A stretch of 64,000 nucleotides of DNA from Actinomyces sp. oral taxon 448 str. F0400 (GTDB lineage Bacteria; Actinomycetota; Actinomycetes; Actinomycetales; Actinomycetaceae). Below, one piece after another: positions 53,207 through 62,723 of the stretch. Every line of letters starts with the position of its first letter. The first letter of the stretch is position 1. The DNA lies in contig NZ_GL985606.1 of the NCBI RefSeq assembly GCF_000220835.1, forward strand, positions 2,014,330 through 2,078,329. Direction: 5' to 3'. The translations under genes were made by a program, and so were the position numbers. Below the pieces are notes generated by a model. That model was given only the letters and a program-made list of their open reading frames with translations. It was not told where the DNA came from and searched no databases.

Positions 53207-55357
53207 ATGACAACAACAACCTCCGCCCCGGAGGCGATTCTCGCCGCCGTCGGCGGGCCCGAGAACATCATCAATTTCACACACTGCGCGACGAGGCTGC
53301 GTTTCGAGCTCAACGACGCCTCCGTCGTCGACAAGGCAACGGTTGAGGCGATTCCCGGCGTCATGGGCGCAGTCCCCCAGGGCGGGGACCGCTACCAGAT
53401 CGTCATCGGCGGCGCGGTCGCCAGCGTCTACGAGCAGATCAACAACCTGCCGGAGATGAAGAAGAGCACCTCGGGCTCCCAAGCCAAGACCGACGCCGAG
53501 GTCAAGGCCGAGGCCCGCGCGAAGACACGCGGCAAGAATGCCTGGATCGATGCCTTCTTCGAGTACCTGTCCGACTCCTTCCGTCCGCTGCTGCCGGTTC
53601 TGCTGGGCGCCTCGCTCATTATCGCGGTGGAGGCGATCTGCGCAACCTTCCACATCATTGAGGCCCACTATGAGAGCAACATGGATAAGCCGGCGCTACT
53701 GGTGTTCGTCGACGCCATGTACCGCAGCGTCTTCTACTTCCTGCCGATCATGGTGGCCTACAACGCTTCCAAGAAGCTCAAGATCGACCCCTGGGTCGGC
53801 TCCGCCGTCATGTTGGCGTTGCTCACGCCCGAGTTCCTCGATCTGAGCAATCACCCGAGCACGACCTGCGTCCACAACGACACCCTCAACTCCGACCTGT
53901 GCACCGCCCACATTCTCGGCCTGCCCATGCAGCTCAACGAGTACGGCGGCCAGGTCTTCGTTCCCCTGCTCATGGTCGCGGTGCTCGCCCTGGTTTACAA
54001 GGGGCTGGTCAAGATCGTCCCGAACAATGTCCAGATGGTCTTCGTGTCCTTCCTCTCCTTCATCATTATGATGCCGGTGACGGCCTTCCTCATCGGCCCC
54101 CTGGGCGTGTGGATCGGCACCGGCCTGGGTACGGCCTTGTTCTGGCTCAACTCCCACGCTCCGATCGTTTTCGCGATCATCATCCCCATGGTCTACCCCT
54201 TCCTGGTGCCGCTGGGTCTGCACTGGCCGCTCAATGCCCTCATGCTGGCCAATATCGCCCCCAACTCGGCTACAGGTGGAATCGATTTCATCCAGGGCCC
54301 CATGGGGGCGTGGAATTTCGCCTGCTTCGGCGCCACCGCGGCGGTCCTCATCTGGTCCGTGCGAGATAAGGACAAGGAGATGCGCCAGACCGCCACCGGC
54401 GCCCTCTTTGCGGGGCTCTTCGGCGGCATCTCCGAGCCGAGCCTGTACGGTATCCACCTGCGCTTCAAGCGCATTTACCCGTTCATGCTTGTCGGCTGCG
54501 CCGTCGGCGGTATTGTCGAGGGCATTGGTGGTGGTGTCCAAATCAACACCTTCGTCTTCACCTCGCTGCTGACGATTCCGGTCTTCGACCCGATGCTCCT
54601 CTACGCCATCGCCGTCGCCGCGGCCTTCGCCACCTCCTTCTTCCTCATCGTCACCTTCGGCTACCGCACGAAGGAGGACAGGGCCAAGGCACTCGCCGCA
54701 GCGGGCGTCGCGGTCGAGGCCGACCCCGCTGAGACCTCCGCCGACCTCGCGCTGGAGGACTCATCCGCCCCGGACGCATCCGTGAGCGCCGAGGGAGAGG
54801 CGGCCGGCACAGGCGGCCCCGCCGACGACGCCGGTGAGGACGACAAGGGCGACGAGCCCAAACCCGCACTGGCGCCCGGCGCCGTCACCGAGATCGTCGC
54901 GCCCCTGACCGGCACCGTCATGCCGCTGGACGAGGTGCCCGACCCGGTCTTCTCCTCCGGTGCTGTCGGCCAGGGCGCCGGAGTAGCCCCCACCGGCGAG
55001 ATCGTCGTGACCGCCCCCGGAGACGGCACGGTCGTCGTCGCCCCCGCCTCCGGGCACGCCTACGGCATCAACCTGGACAACGGGGTGGAGGTCCTCATCC
55101 ATGTCGGCCTGGACACCGTCAACCTCGAGGGTAAGGGCTTCGATGTCCTGGTCAAGCAGGGCGACCGTGTCACCGCCGGCCAGAAGCTGGTCCGCGTGGA
55201 TCGCACCGTCGTCGAGGAGGCGGGCTACTCGCTGACCACGCCAGTGCTCATCACCAACACGCCCAAATTCTCCTCGGTGGAGGTCATCGGCGAGGGCGAG
55301 GTCGACACGGGCGCCCCGCTCATCCGAGTCACCGCCCCGGAGGCCTCGGAGAGCTAA
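53207..55357 (+). CDS. PTS beta-glucoside-type EIIBCA permease
   Basis: A 716-residue fused PTS transporter. EIIB (residues 1-90) with phospho-Cys in FTHCATRLRF; EIIC membrane domain (about 120-490, roughly ten helices) with GGISEPSLYGI; a 90-residue acidic Ala/Glu linker; EIIA (about 555-716) with His in SGHAYGINLDNG and phospho-His in VLIHVGLDTVNLEGKGF. Phosphate passes HPr to EIIA, EIIB and then the incoming sugar. The BCA domain order and EIIC type fit the beta-glucoside/sucrose/trehalose group; the exact sugar is not readable. No antiterminator, phospho-glucosidase or HPr gene adjoins it. GAAAGG precedes the ATG. Confidence 0.93.
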   Translation: MTTTTSAPEAILAAVGGPENIINFTHCATRLRFELNDASVVDKATVEAIPGVMGAVPQGGDRYQIVIGGAVASVYEQINNLPEMKKSTSGSQAKTDAEVKAEARAKTRGKNAWIDAFFEYLSDSFRPLLPVLLGASLIIAVEAICATFHIIEAHYESNMDKPALLVFVDAMYRSVFYFLPIMVAYNASKKLKIDPWVGSAVMLALLTPEFLDLSNHPSTTCVHNDTLNSDLCTAHILGLPMQLNEYGGQVFVPLLMVAVLALVYKGLVKIVPNNVQMVFVSFLSFIIMMPVTAFLIGPLGVWIGTGLGTALFWLNSHAPIVFAIIIPMVYPFLVPLGLHWPLNALMLANIAPNSATGGIDFIQGPMGAWNFACFGATAAVLIWSVRDKDKEMRQTATGALFAGLFGGISEPSLYGIHLRFKRIYPFMLVGCAVGGIVEGIGGGVQINTFVFTSLLTIPVFDPMLLYAIAVAAAFATSFFLIVTFGYRTKEDRAKALAAAGVAVEADPAETSADLALEDSSAPDASVSAEGEAAGTGGPADDAGEDDKGDEPKPALAPGAVTEIVAPLTGTVMPLDEVPDPVFSSGAVGQGAGVAPTGEIVVTAPGDGTVVVAPASGHAYGINLDNGVEVLIHVGLDTVNLEGKGFDVLVKQGDRVTAGQKLVRVDRTVVEEAGYSLTTPVLITNTPKFSSVEVIGEGEVDTGAPLIRVTAPEASES

Positions 55358-55438
55358 GCCCGCGCGGCCGGCCAACCGTCGATCGGTCGTCGCCCGGCCC
55401 CCGGTCTGAGGCCGTCGATGATCGCTGGCGAACTCAAA

Positions 55439-55448
55439 GCGTTAACGC
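55439..55448. promoter_or_regulatory. orphan LacI/CRE-like palindrome
   Basis: Perfect 10-bp palindrome GCGTTAACGC within CAAAGCGTTAACGCGG, resembling catabolite or LacI-family operators. It lies downstream of both convergent genes, where no promoter is expected, so function is doubtful. Confidence 0.3.
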
Positions 55449-55464
55449 GGACGGCATCACTCAG

Positions 55465-55505
55465 GTGCGCCCGGCCACGAGAGAGCGTCTCGTGGCCGGG
55501 CGCAC
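55465..55505. terminator. bidirectional hairpin terminator, 18-bp perfect stem
   Basis: A perfect 18-bp stem (55465-55482 with 55488-55505; arm GTGCGCCCGGCCACGAGA) and 5-base loop between the convergent PTS and PPK2 genes. No T-tract on either side. Confidence 0.8.
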
Positions 55506-55536
55506 GCGGGCCGGGGCATCCGGATTCCGGCGGTCA

Positions 55537-56400
55537 TCAGTGGACGCCCTCGTCCTCCACGTCCACATAGCGCTCTTTCGACCCGCCGGCATCGGCGGCG
55601 CTCAACGTGGCCGCGTAGTCGGGGACCTCCAGCTGCAAGGCGCGAGCGGTGCGCTGGTACCCGGTGGACGGCGGGCGCTTCGGGAACTTCATCGGGGGCC
55701 GCTCGACGTGCTCGTAGGGGATGGAGCCGAGCAGATGATGGATCATGTTGATGCGCGCCTTGCGCTTGTCCTCGGACTCGACTACGTGCCAACGCGCCGT
55801 CTCGATATCCGTGTGCACGAACATCTCGTCCTTGGCACGTGAGTAATCCTCCCAGCGAGTGATCGACTCCAGATCGGTGGGCGAGAGCTTCCAACGGCGC
55901 ATGGGGTCGGTCTGCCTCGACTTGAACCGTTTGTACTGCTCCTTGTCCGACACGGAGAACCAGTATTTGCGCAGCAGGATGCCGTCCTCGACGAGCATCC
56001 GCTCGAAGATCGGGCACTGCCGCAGGAAACGCTGGTGCTCCTCGGGAGTGCAGTAGCCCATGACATGCTCCACACCGCCGCGGTTGTACCAGGAGCGGTC
56101 GAACAACCGGATCTCGCCGGCTGCCGGCAGGTGCGCGATGTAGCGCTGGAAGTACCACTGGGTGCGCTCGCGCTCGGTAGGCGCGGGCAGCGCGACCACC
56201 CGTGCGATCCGGGGATTGAGATATTCGGTGATCCGCTTGATCGCTCCACCCTTGCCCGCGGCGTCACGTCCTTCGAAGACCACTACGACTCGGGCACCGG
56301 TAGACCTGACCCACTCCTGCATCTCAACCAACTCAGCCTGCAGACGCAGCAGCTCGGCTTCATACAGGGAACGATCCATTTTGGGGTGTTTCTTCGCCAT
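55537..56400 (-). CDS. ppk2: polyphosphate kinase 2 (PPK2 family)
   Basis: A 287-residue PPK2 that transfers phosphate between polyphosphate and nucleotides. Walker A FEGRDAAGKGGAIKRI (about residues 41-56), Walker B-type FDRSWYNRGGVEHVMG, lid RKYWFSVSDKEQYKRF, then RWKLSPTDLESITRWEDYSRAKDEMF. One domain, as in class I enzymes. The ATG at 56400 gives MAKKHPKMDRSLYEAEL; a GTG at 56433 would add 11 residues; neither has a clear ribosome site. Confidence 0.94.
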   Translation of the reverse strand: MAKKHPKMDRSLYEAELLRLQAELVEMQEWVRSTGARVVVVFEGRDAAGKGGAIKRITEYLNPRIARVVALPAPTERERTQWYFQRYIAHLPAAGEIRLFDRSWYNRGGVEHVMGYCTPEEHQRFLRQCPIFERMLVEDGILLRKYWFSVSDKEQYKRFKSRQTDPMRRWKLSPTDLESITRWEDYSRAKDEMFVHTDIETARWHVVESEDKRKARINMIHHLLGSIPYEHVERPPMKFPKRPPSTGYQRTARALQLEVPDYAATLSAADAGGSKERYVDVEDEGVH

Positions 56401-56469
56401 AGCGGAAGTGTCGCACAGATCACGTTCACGCACAGGATCTTCAAGACGATCCGCGGCGCTCCCCGACCG

Positions 56470-57414
56470 TCAGTCCTCCACGCGCACCGCCCAGAAGGCG
56501 ACGGCTGCGGCGGCCGCGACATTAAGGGAGTCCACTGCTCCGGTCATGGGGATGCGCACGACGTAGTCGGCCGCGGCGAGGGTGCGTCGTCTCAAACCAT
56601 CACCCTCGGTCCCGAGCACCAGGGCGATCTTCGAGTCCGGCGCGGTGCATACGGGCCGAGCAGCGAAGTCGTCGAGGTCCACCGCGTCATCGCTCAGAGC
56701 CAGAGCGACCACACTGCAGCCGGCGTCGTGCAGCTCGTCCGTGGCGGGCCACCGGGGAGCCCTCGTCCACGGCACCTGGAAGACGGTGCCCATGGATACC
56801 CGCACGCTGCGCCGGTACAGGGGGTCCGCACACCGCGGAGTGACCAGGACGGCGTCGACGCCCAGCGCCGCAGCCGAGCGGAATGCGGCCCCGACGTTGG
56901 TGTGGTCGACCAGGTCCTCCAGTACGGCCACGCGGCGGGCGCCCCGTCCACCGCGGGCCGAGGCGAGTAGGCGGGAAACGTCGACCAGAGCCGGACGGTT
57001 CATGGCGGCCAGAGCGCCGCGGTGAAGGTGAAACCCGGTGATCGTCTCCAGCAGCTCCTCGCAGGCGAGCAGGACGGGCACGGGGCCGCCGTCATCGCGC
57101 CCCTCGCACCCTCGGGCGGCCGCGATGACGGGCCGCATCTCCTCCCAGTGGCGTTCGGCCATGAGGAAGGAGCGGGGCGAGTGGCCCGCCTCGACGGCGC
57201 GGGCGATGACCCTGGTCGACTCCGCCATGTACAGACCCCGTTCCGTCTCCAGCCGGCGCCGCAGGGCGACGTCGGTCAGACGGGTGTAGTCGGCCAGAAG
57301 CGCCGGGCCGCTCATCCGACCGGCCGTGACGGCATCGCCGGCCAGTCCGCCGCTGGCACTACCGGCACTGCCGGCGTTGTCGGCACCGGGGTGCTCGCTC
57401 AGACGAATGATCAC
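56470..57414 (-). CDS. SpoU-family rRNA/tRNA 2'-O-ribose methyltransferase
   Basis: A 314-residue SPOUT methyltransferase. N-terminal substrate-binding part LADYTRLTDVALRRRLETERGLYMAES, then catalytic motifs VAVLEDLVDHTNVGAAFRSAAALG, IALVLGTEGDGL and IPMTGAVDSLNVAAAAAVAFW. The RNA target cannot be inferred. GTG start at 57414 (MIIRLSE...), because related proteins carry an extra strand before LADYT; an ATG at 57315 is possible. Residues 10-33 are a Gly/Ala/Ser-rich insertion. Confidence 0.9.
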   Translation of the reverse strand: MIIRLSEHPGADNAGSAGSASGGLAGDAVTAGRMSGPALLADYTRLTDVALRRRLETERGLYMAESTRVIARAVEAGHSPRSFLMAERHWEEMRPVIAAARGCEGRDDGGPVPVLLACEELLETITGFHLHRGALAAMNRPALVDVSRLLASARGGRGARRVAVLEDLVDHTNVGAAFRSAAALGVDAVLVTPRCADPLYRRSVRVSMGTVFQVPWTRAPRWPATDELHDAGCSVVALALSDDAVDLDDFAARPVCTAPDSKIALVLGTEGDGLRRRTLAAADYVVRIPMTGAVDSLNVAAAAAVAFWAVRVED

Positions 57415-57689
57415 GAGCCGAACCAGCCCGTGTTATCGCGGCCGACAACCCCGAGCGATACGGGGGGAGCCTCCCCGAAGCGGTCGGCGGCGATGACGAC
57501 CCCGCTGCGCACCGGGGTCGGCGGCGAAGGGTCCTCGCAGAGGCTCGGAGAAACTTCCAGTGGCACGCCCGGGAGATTAAATCCGTCCATCGAACTCCGT
57601 CCTGTTCTCCTCGGCGACAGAACTCTTTTGAGACGCGATTCACGTCCGATCCGGTCGGCGAAGCCGTGCGAGAACCGGGCCGGCGGAAA

Positions 57690-58127
57690 CTACCGGGGTT
57701 CGACCACGGCCACGGCGCCGTCGACGTCGGTCACGCGCACCAGGCGGCCCGCGTCCAGGCGCAGGGCCCTCGCTCCGGCGTGCTCGGCCAGGCGAGCGCA
57801 CCACTTCTCGCCGTCGAGGTGGACGCGTCCCCCGCGGGCATCGACGGTCGTCAGCACGACGGCCTCGCACCCGATGAGGGTCTCAGCACGGGTGAGCGCG
57901 GGGGCGGCCGCCCCCGGACGGCGTCCGATCCGAGGCCTGACGACGCTCAGAAGGAGGACCGACCCCGTGACGAAGACCAGAGTCTGGGCCCAGAAGGGGG
58001 CGCCGACGGCGGCCGCTACGGTACCGCCCAGCGCCCCGCCGGCGAGCATGAGGAACGTCACATTCGCCGCGAGTGCCTCGATGACCCCCAGGACGAGGCA
58101 GGCGCCGAGCCACCATAGCCAGATCAT
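57690..58127 (-). CDS. NfeD-like membrane protein with OB domain
   Basis: A 145-residue short NfeD-type protein. Three to four hydrophobic segments (residues 1-22, 24-45, 47-64) precede a C-terminal OB fold (residues 83-145, LIGCEAVVLTTVDARGGRVHLDGEKWCARL...VTDVDGAVAVVEP). Homologues help organise membrane microdomains with stomatin/flotillin-type SPFH proteins, whose gene is not in this window. AGGGGAG precedes the ATG. The 275 bases downstream, up to the methyltransferase gene, hold no gene that I can support. Confidence 0.88.
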   Translation of the reverse strand: MIWLWWLGACLVLGVIEALAANVTFLMLAGGALGGTVAAAVGAPFWAQTLVFVTGSVLLLSVVRPRIGRRPGAAAPALTRAETLIGCEAVVLTTVDARGGRVHLDGEKWCARLAEHAGARALRLDAGRLVRVTDVDGAVAVVEPR

Positions 58128-58172
58128 CGCGCTCCCCTGTCAGTCGGCCTCGCGCGCTCCGGTGTCCGCTGC

Positions 58173-58985
58173 TCAGGCGAGATGACGGCCGGAGGGAGCG
58201 GCGGAGGCTCCACGGGCGGCATACCGTCCGCGGTCCCGAGTGATCTCCAACGGCAGGCCGAAGGTCGTCGACATGACGGGAGCGGTCAGGACGTCATTCA
58301 GGGGTCCCGCGGCCACGACCGCACCGCCGCGCAGCGCGAGCGCATGCGTGAAACCGACCGGTATCTCCTCAAGGTGATGAGTGACCAGCACCATCGAGGG
58401 CGAGCCGGGCGCTGAGAGGATCTCCGTCAGGGCGGCCAGCAGTTGCTCACGGCCGGCGACGTCGAGACCGGAGGCCGGCTCGTCCAGGATGAGGAGCTCG
58501 GGATCGGGCATGAGAGCCCGGGCGATCTCGACGCGCTTACGCTCCCCAGAGGACAGGGTCGCCCAAGCCCGTCCGACGAGCTCGCCGGCGCCGAGAGCCT
58601 CCAGGAGGGCACGGGCGCGCTCGATATCGGGGTCGTCGTACTCTTCGTGCCACACGCCGATGCGCCCGTAGGACGCGGACAGCACGACGCTCAGCACGGA
58701 CTCCCCGCCCAGCACCTGGCCGGCCAGCGCGGAGGAGCACAGGCCGATCCTGGGGTGGAGCTCGGCGATGTCGACGCGCCCCATTCGCTCGCCCAGAACG
58801 TCGACCGCGCCCGAGGAGGGGAACAGTCTCGCTGCGGCGATGCGTGAGATGGTGGTCTTCCCCGCTCCGTTGGAGCCCAGCAGCACCCAGTGCTCGCCCT
58901 CGTCGACGCTCCAGCTCACATGAGTCAGGATATGGGTGGTCCCGCGATGGAGCGAGACGTCGTCGAGGCGGAGCACGCTGGTCAT
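58173..58985 (-). CDS. ABC transporter ATP-binding protein
   Basis: A 270-residue single ABC ATPase. Walker A LLGSNGAGKTTISRIAA, Q-loop region IGLCSSAL (Ser replaces the usual Gln), signature LSSGERKRVEIARAL, Walker B LLILDEPASGLD, and H-loop VTHHLEEIP. No permease adjoins it. The set resembles YlmA/ModF-like orphan ATPases. The ATG lies 6 bases after a leaderless TAAGGT. Divergent from the hypothetical gene at 59129. Confidence 0.9.
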   Translation of the reverse strand: MTSVLRLDDVSLHRGTTHILTHVSWSVDEGEHWVLLGSNGAGKTTISRIAAARLFPSSGAVDVLGERMGRVDIAELHPRIGLCSSALAGQVLGGESVLSVVLSASYGRIGVWHEEYDDPDIERARALLEALGAGELVGRAWATLSSGERKRVEIARALMPDPELLILDEPASGLDVAGREQLLAALTEILSAPGSPSMVLVTHHLEEIPVGFTHALALRGGAVVAAGPLNDVLTAPVMSTTFGLPLEITRDRGRYAARGASAAPSGRHLA

Positions 58986-58991
58986 GGCGTC

Positions 58992-58997
58992 ACCTTA
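58992..58997 (-). promoter_or_regulatory. leaderless -10 element of the ABC ATPase gene
   Basis: Minus-strand TAAGGT (58997-58992), exactly 6 bases before the ATG at 58985. Confidence 0.55.
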
Positions 58998-59115
58998 TCG
59001 CGCTGAGGTGACACCGGATGCATCATCCGCGCGGATCCGCACAGGGGAGAACTCGCCGCATCCTCGCGCTCCCCTCGCCGCCACGCCATCCGCGCCATCG
59101 ACGACCGGGGTCGGT

Positions 59116-59121
59116 TAGGGT
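59116..59121 (+). promoter_or_regulatory. leaderless -10 element of the gene at 59129
   Basis: TAGGGT followed by 7 bases and the GTG at 59129; no Shine-Dalgarno site. Confidence 0.5.
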
Positions 59122-59128
59122 CGACGCC

Positions 59129-59845
59129 GTGGACCCCTTCGACCCTCCCGTCTCCGTCGTCCTCGCTCTGTGGGCGACCAGGCCCTCCTCGCACGGCGCC
59201 GCCGTCGTCGAGGGCGCCGACGGAGCCCACGAGGTCGACGACCCGACATCGTCCTCGAGGGCGGGGCGGGTGTCGTTGGCGATGTGGCTCGCCGCGGCCG
59301 GTCCGCTGACCCGCGCCGTCGCAGTGCTCGTCTCCCCCGCCGATCCGGCGGCGGTGCTGCCCGGAGCCGTCGACGTCGGCGAGTGCGTCGTCGCCGAGAC
59401 GCTCTCGGGCCGGCGGCTGGCGCTGGTGCCGCAGGCCAATGGGACCAGCCGTGTGTGGCGGGTGCACGACATGCACACAGCCCTGACCCCGTTCGACGCC
59501 GCCCAGGCGCGTCGGGACGTTCACACGGCGACCGAGAAGGCCATCGAAACGCTCACCGAGCTCGATCTCGCCCGCGAGCGTCCCGAGCTCGCCGATACCC
59601 TGACCGACCTGGTCGCCGCCACGCTCGACCCGGCGCTCGTACCCCCGTGGTTGGAGCCGCGCCGCCGCGGGCTGCTCGAGCGCTCCCTGCGCCTGGGCGC
59701 GATCTGCGAGCTGGCGCTCCAGGACGACGGCGCGGCCGCCACGGCGCTGCAGGCCAGCAGGCGCTCGCAGGTTCTGCGCCCCCTGTTGGCCGTGGCGCGC
59801 ACGGGCGTGTCCGCGGCGACCGACTGGTGGGCTCCGCGGCGGTGA
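59129..59845 (+). CDS. hypothetical protein
   Basis: A 238-residue Ala/Arg-rich soluble protein that I do not recognise. It starts VDPFDPPVSVVLALWATRP, has SLAMWLAAAGPLTRAVAVLVSPADP near residues 49-69, and from residue 118 is predicted mostly helical (ALTPFDAAQARRDVHTATEK...). The GTG at 59129 follows a leaderless -10; ATGs upstream (59018) overlap the divergent ABC gene. Actinobacteria often carry a gene of similar size beside glgA, but I cannot name the family. Codon use is normal for the window. Confidence 0.7.
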   Translation: MDPFDPPVSVVLALWATRPSSHGAAVVEGADGAHEVDDPTSSSRAGRVSLAMWLAAAGPLTRAVAVLVSPADPAAVLPGAVDVGECVVAETLSGRRLALVPQANGTSRVWRVHDMHTALTPFDAAQARRDVHTATEKAIETLTELDLARERPELADTLTDLVAATLDPALVPPWLEPRRRGLLERSLRLGAICELALQDDGAAATALQASRRSQVLRPLLAVARTGVSAATDWWAPRR

Positions 59846-59892
59846 GACGGGTCGATCACGGCGGCGCCCCATGGTCCGGCAGCAGGTTGTGC

Positions 59893-61122
59893 TCAGCCCG
59901 CCCGCAGCACCCAGCGGTAAACCTCCATGGTGCGCTCGGCGATGGCCCGCCAGGAGAAGTGCTCCTCGGCACGACGACGCGAGGCCGCACCCATCGTCCG
60001 AGCGCGCGCCTGGTCGGTGACCAGCGCGGTCAGCCGCTCGGCGAGGTCGGCGACGAAGCGGTCGGGGTCGGTCGGCGTGCCCGTACCGTCCTGGACCTGC
60101 TCGATGGGCACGAGCAGGCCGGTGACACCATCGTCGACGACCTCGGGAATGCCGCCGGTGGCGCTGCCGACGACGGGCAGGCCCATGGCCATGGCCTCGA
60201 GGTTGACGATGCCGAGAGGCTCGTAGACCGAGGGGCACACGAAGACGTCGGAGGCCGCCAGTACTGCCTGCAACTCGCGGTGGGGCAGCATCTCCTCGAT
60301 GAGAATGACGCCGGTGCGCTTGGCCTGGAGGCCCTCGATGAGGGTATCGACCTCGGCCTTGATCTCGGCGGTGTCCGGAGCACCGGCGCACAGGATCGCC
60401 TGGACCTCGGCCGGGAGCTGCTCGATAGCGCGCAGAAGATGGGGCAGGCCCTTCTGACGGGTGATGCGTCCGACGAAGACGACCGTGGGGCGGGAAGTGT
60501 CGATGCCGTAGCGGGTACGGACCCGCTCGGCCAGGGCCTCGAAATCGGCGTCGGTCGGACGTGCCCACGCCTCCAGGTCGATGCCGTTGTGAACGACCTT
60601 GACGCGCTCGGGATCCACCTCGGGGTAGGAGCGCAGAATGTCGGCGCGCATGCCCCCGGAGACCGCGATGACGGCGGCGGCGCCGTCGTAGGCCTGTTTC
60701 TCCGCCCAGGAGGACAAGGCGTAGCCGCCGCCGAGCTGCTCGGCCTTCCAGGGCCGCATGGGTTCCAGGGAGTGGGCGGACAGGACGTGCGGGATGTCGT
60801 AGAGCAGGCCCGACAGATGCCCGGCGAGGTTGGCGTACCAGGTGTGGGAGTGGGCGATGTCGGCGCCGGCGACACCCGTGACCATTTCGAGGTCGACGCC
60901 GAAAGTCCGCACAGCGGCGTTGGCGCCGTCGAGCTCGGCGACCTCGGGATAGCCGATCACCCCGGGGTCGGCGCCCTCGGCACCCGGCTCGCGCGGACCT
61001 CCGAAGGCGCGCACGCGAACATCCGCCAGGGGACGAAGAACCTTGGCCAGCTCGTTGACGTGCACTCCGGCCCCGCCGTAGATGAAGGGCGGGTACTCCT
61101 TGGTCAGCAGGTCGACCCTCAT
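59893..61122 (-). CDS. glgA: glycogen synthase / alpha-maltose-1-phosphate synthase (GlgA/GlgM type)
   Basis: A 409-residue GT-B glycosyltransferase. Seen: MRVDLLTKEYPPFIYGGAGVHV, IAHSHTWYANLAGHL, VIAVSGGMRADI, VVFVGRITRQKGLPHLL and the donor site CPSVYEPLGIVNLEAMAMGLPVVGSATGGIPEVV. Size and divergent pairing with glgC match M. tuberculosis Rv1212c, which uses ADP-glucose to make maltose 1-phosphate or extend glucan. GAGGAG precedes the ATG at 61122; the frame extends to 61314 but the added part is unlike the family. Confidence 0.95.
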   Translation of the reverse strand: MRVDLLTKEYPPFIYGGAGVHVNELAKVLRPLADVRVRAFGGPREPGAEGADPGVIGYPEVAELDGANAAVRTFGVDLEMVTGVAGADIAHSHTWYANLAGHLSGLLYDIPHVLSAHSLEPMRPWKAEQLGGGYALSSWAEKQAYDGAAAVIAVSGGMRADILRSYPEVDPERVKVVHNGIDLEAWARPTDADFEALAERVRTRYGIDTSRPTVVFVGRITRQKGLPHLLRAIEQLPAEVQAILCAGAPDTAEIKAEVDTLIEGLQAKRTGVILIEEMLPHRELQAVLAASDVFVCPSVYEPLGIVNLEAMAMGLPVVGSATGGIPEVVDDGVTGLLVPIEQVQDGTGTPTDPDRFVADLAERLTALVTDQARARTMGAASRRRAEEHFSWRAIAERTMEVYRWVLRAG

Positions 61123-61437
61123 GGGTGCGTCTCCTCGCTCGCGCCGCTGCGCGCGGTTGAAACCGATTGGAACAAAATGTGCGGTCGGGGTGGCGGGCTC
61201 GTCGGGCGTGAGCCGCCACACGTCCGACGGTAGCGGCTTGGTCCCGACGACGGGGCGGTTTGCGACCCCGGCACCCGCGACGGCGCTCGACGCGGTATGC
61301 GGTACGACGCCCATGGTTAGGTCCTAGGTCCCCCGGGGAGGGCGGTACAGGCCCGGTTCCCGCCCGGACGACACACGTGGGAGGATCATCTCACCAATCA
61401 GTCCCACACGGTGGCCCGCGTCACGTAGGGTGATCCC
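61123..61437. other. intergenic region between glgA and glgC
   Basis: 315 bases between divergent starts. It holds the glgC -10 and a tandem heptamer TAGGTCC x2 (61318-61331); otherwise I see nothing. The frame open upstream of glgA is not supported. Confidence 0.5.
61426..61431 (+). promoter_or_regulatory. leaderless -10 element of glgC
   Basis: TAGGGT, exactly 6 bases before the ATG at 61438; no Shine-Dalgarno site. Confidence 0.6.
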
Positions 61438-62682
61438 ATGGCCTCCCCTCGTGTTCTCGCAATCATCCTCGCCGGCGGCGAGGGCAAACGCCTCATGCCT
61501 CTGACAGTCGATCGCGCCAAGCCCGCCGTGCCCTTCGGCGGGATTTATCGCCTCATCGACTTCTCCTTGTCGAACATGATCAACTCCGGCTTCCTCAAGG
61601 TCGTCGTCCTGACCCAGTACAAGTCGCACTCCCTGGACCGTCACATAGCCAAGACGTGGCGCATGTCGGACATGCTGGGCAACTACATCGCCCCCGTTCC
61701 CGCCCAGCAGCGCGTGGGTAAGCACTGGTTCCTCGGCTCCGCCGACGCCATCTACCAGTCACTCAACCTGCTCGACGACGAGCGCCCCGACTACGTGGTC
61801 ATCACCGGCGCGGACAATATCTACCGCATGGACTTCTCTCAGATGCTGGAGCACCACATCGCCTCCGGTCTGCCGTGCACCGTCGCCGGGATCCGTCAGC
61901 CGCGCTCCCTGGCCTACCAGTTCGGCGTCATCGAATCCGACCCCGCTGACCGCGACCGGATCAAGGCCTTCGTGGAGAAACCGACGGATACACCGGGCCT
62001 GCCCGACTCCCCCGACGAGATCCTGGCCTCCATGGGCAACTACATCATGGACGCCGACGCCCTCCTGCGGGCGGTGACCGTCGACGCCGCCGACGAGTCC
62101 TCCAAGCACGACATGGGCGGCGACATCGTCCCATGGTTCGTGGATCAGGGGACCGCCGGCGTCTACGACTTCAAGGACAACGACGTCCCGGGCGCCACGG
62201 ACCGGGATCGCGACTACTGGCGCGACGTGGGGACGGTCGAGGCCTTCTACGAGGCCCACCAGGATCTGATCTCGGTCACGCCGGTGTTCAACCTGTATAA
62301 CGACCGGTGGCCGCTGTTCGCCGGATACACGAACTCCATGCCGCCGGCCAAGTTCGTCTACGGTCATCACGAGCGGCTCGGACACGCGGTCGATTCGATC
62401 GTCTCCCCGGGGGTGATCGTCTCCGGCGGTGAGGTGATCTCCTCGGTGCTCTCCCCCGGAGTACGGGTCAACTCCTGGTCGTCGGTGCGCGAATCGGTCC
62501 TCATGGACGGAGTGAACGTCGGACGCAACACAGTGGTCAGCCGCGCGATCCTCGACAAGTACGTGTCGGTCGAGGAGGGGGCCATGGTCGGGATCGACTC
62601 CGAGCACGACCGTGAGCGGGGCTTCACGGTGACCGAGTCGGGCATCACCGTCGTCGCCAAGGGACAGGTCGTCACCCGTTGA
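61438..62682 (+). CDS. glgC: glucose-1-phosphate adenylyltransferase
   Basis: A 414-residue ADP-glucose pyrophosphorylase, the committing step of glycogen synthesis. Seen: [90 protein letters not shown], and a C-terminal left-handed beta-helix (residues 310-414). Leaderless promoter directly upstream; 42 bases to serB, which has its own -10. Confidence 0.97.
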   Translation: MASPRVLAIILAGGEGKRLMPLTVDRAKPAVPFGGIYRLIDFSLSNMINSGFLKVVVLTQYKSHSLDRHIAKTWRMSDMLGNYIAPVPAQQRVGKHWFLGSADAIYQSLNLLDDERPDYVVITGADNIYRMDFSQMLEHHIASGLPCTVAGIRQPRSLAYQFGVIESDPADRDRIKAFVEKPTDTPGLPDSPDEILASMGNYIMDADALLRAVTVDAADESSKHDMGGDIVPWFVDQGTAGVYDFKDNDVPGATDRDRDYWRDVGTVEAFYEAHQDLISVTPVFNLYNDRWPLFAGYTNSMPPAKFVYGHHERLGHAVDSIVSPGVIVSGGEVISSVLSPGVRVNSWSSVRESVLMDGVNVGRNTVVSRAILDKYVSVEEGAMVGIDSEHDRERGFTVTESGITVVAKGQVVTR

Positions 62683-62711
62683 GACGGGCGCGACGGAGAC
62701 GCGCCCGTCGG

Positions 62712-62717
62712 TAGCAT
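62712..62717 (+). promoter_or_regulatory. leaderless -10 element of serB
   Basis: TAGCAT, exactly 6 bases before the ATG at 62724; no Shine-Dalgarno site. Confidence 0.6.
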
Positions 62718-62723
62718 CCCGTC

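Noticed and set aside
57415-57689. short ORFs between the SPOUT methyltransferase and NfeD-like genes
   Set aside because: They are short shadow frames with no ribosome site or family resemblance, and most of them extend into the neighbouring genes.
58982-61219. 745-codon minus-strand frame across the glgA region, and a 687-codon plus-strand frame at 59170-61233
   Set aside because: Both are Arg/Gly-rich shadow translations; GlgA and the gene at 59129 explain the coding signal.
61123-61314. 64-residue N-terminal extension of GlgA
   Set aside because: The added residues are unlike the family and the ATG at 61122 has a ribosome site and the conserved MRVDLLTKEYPP start.
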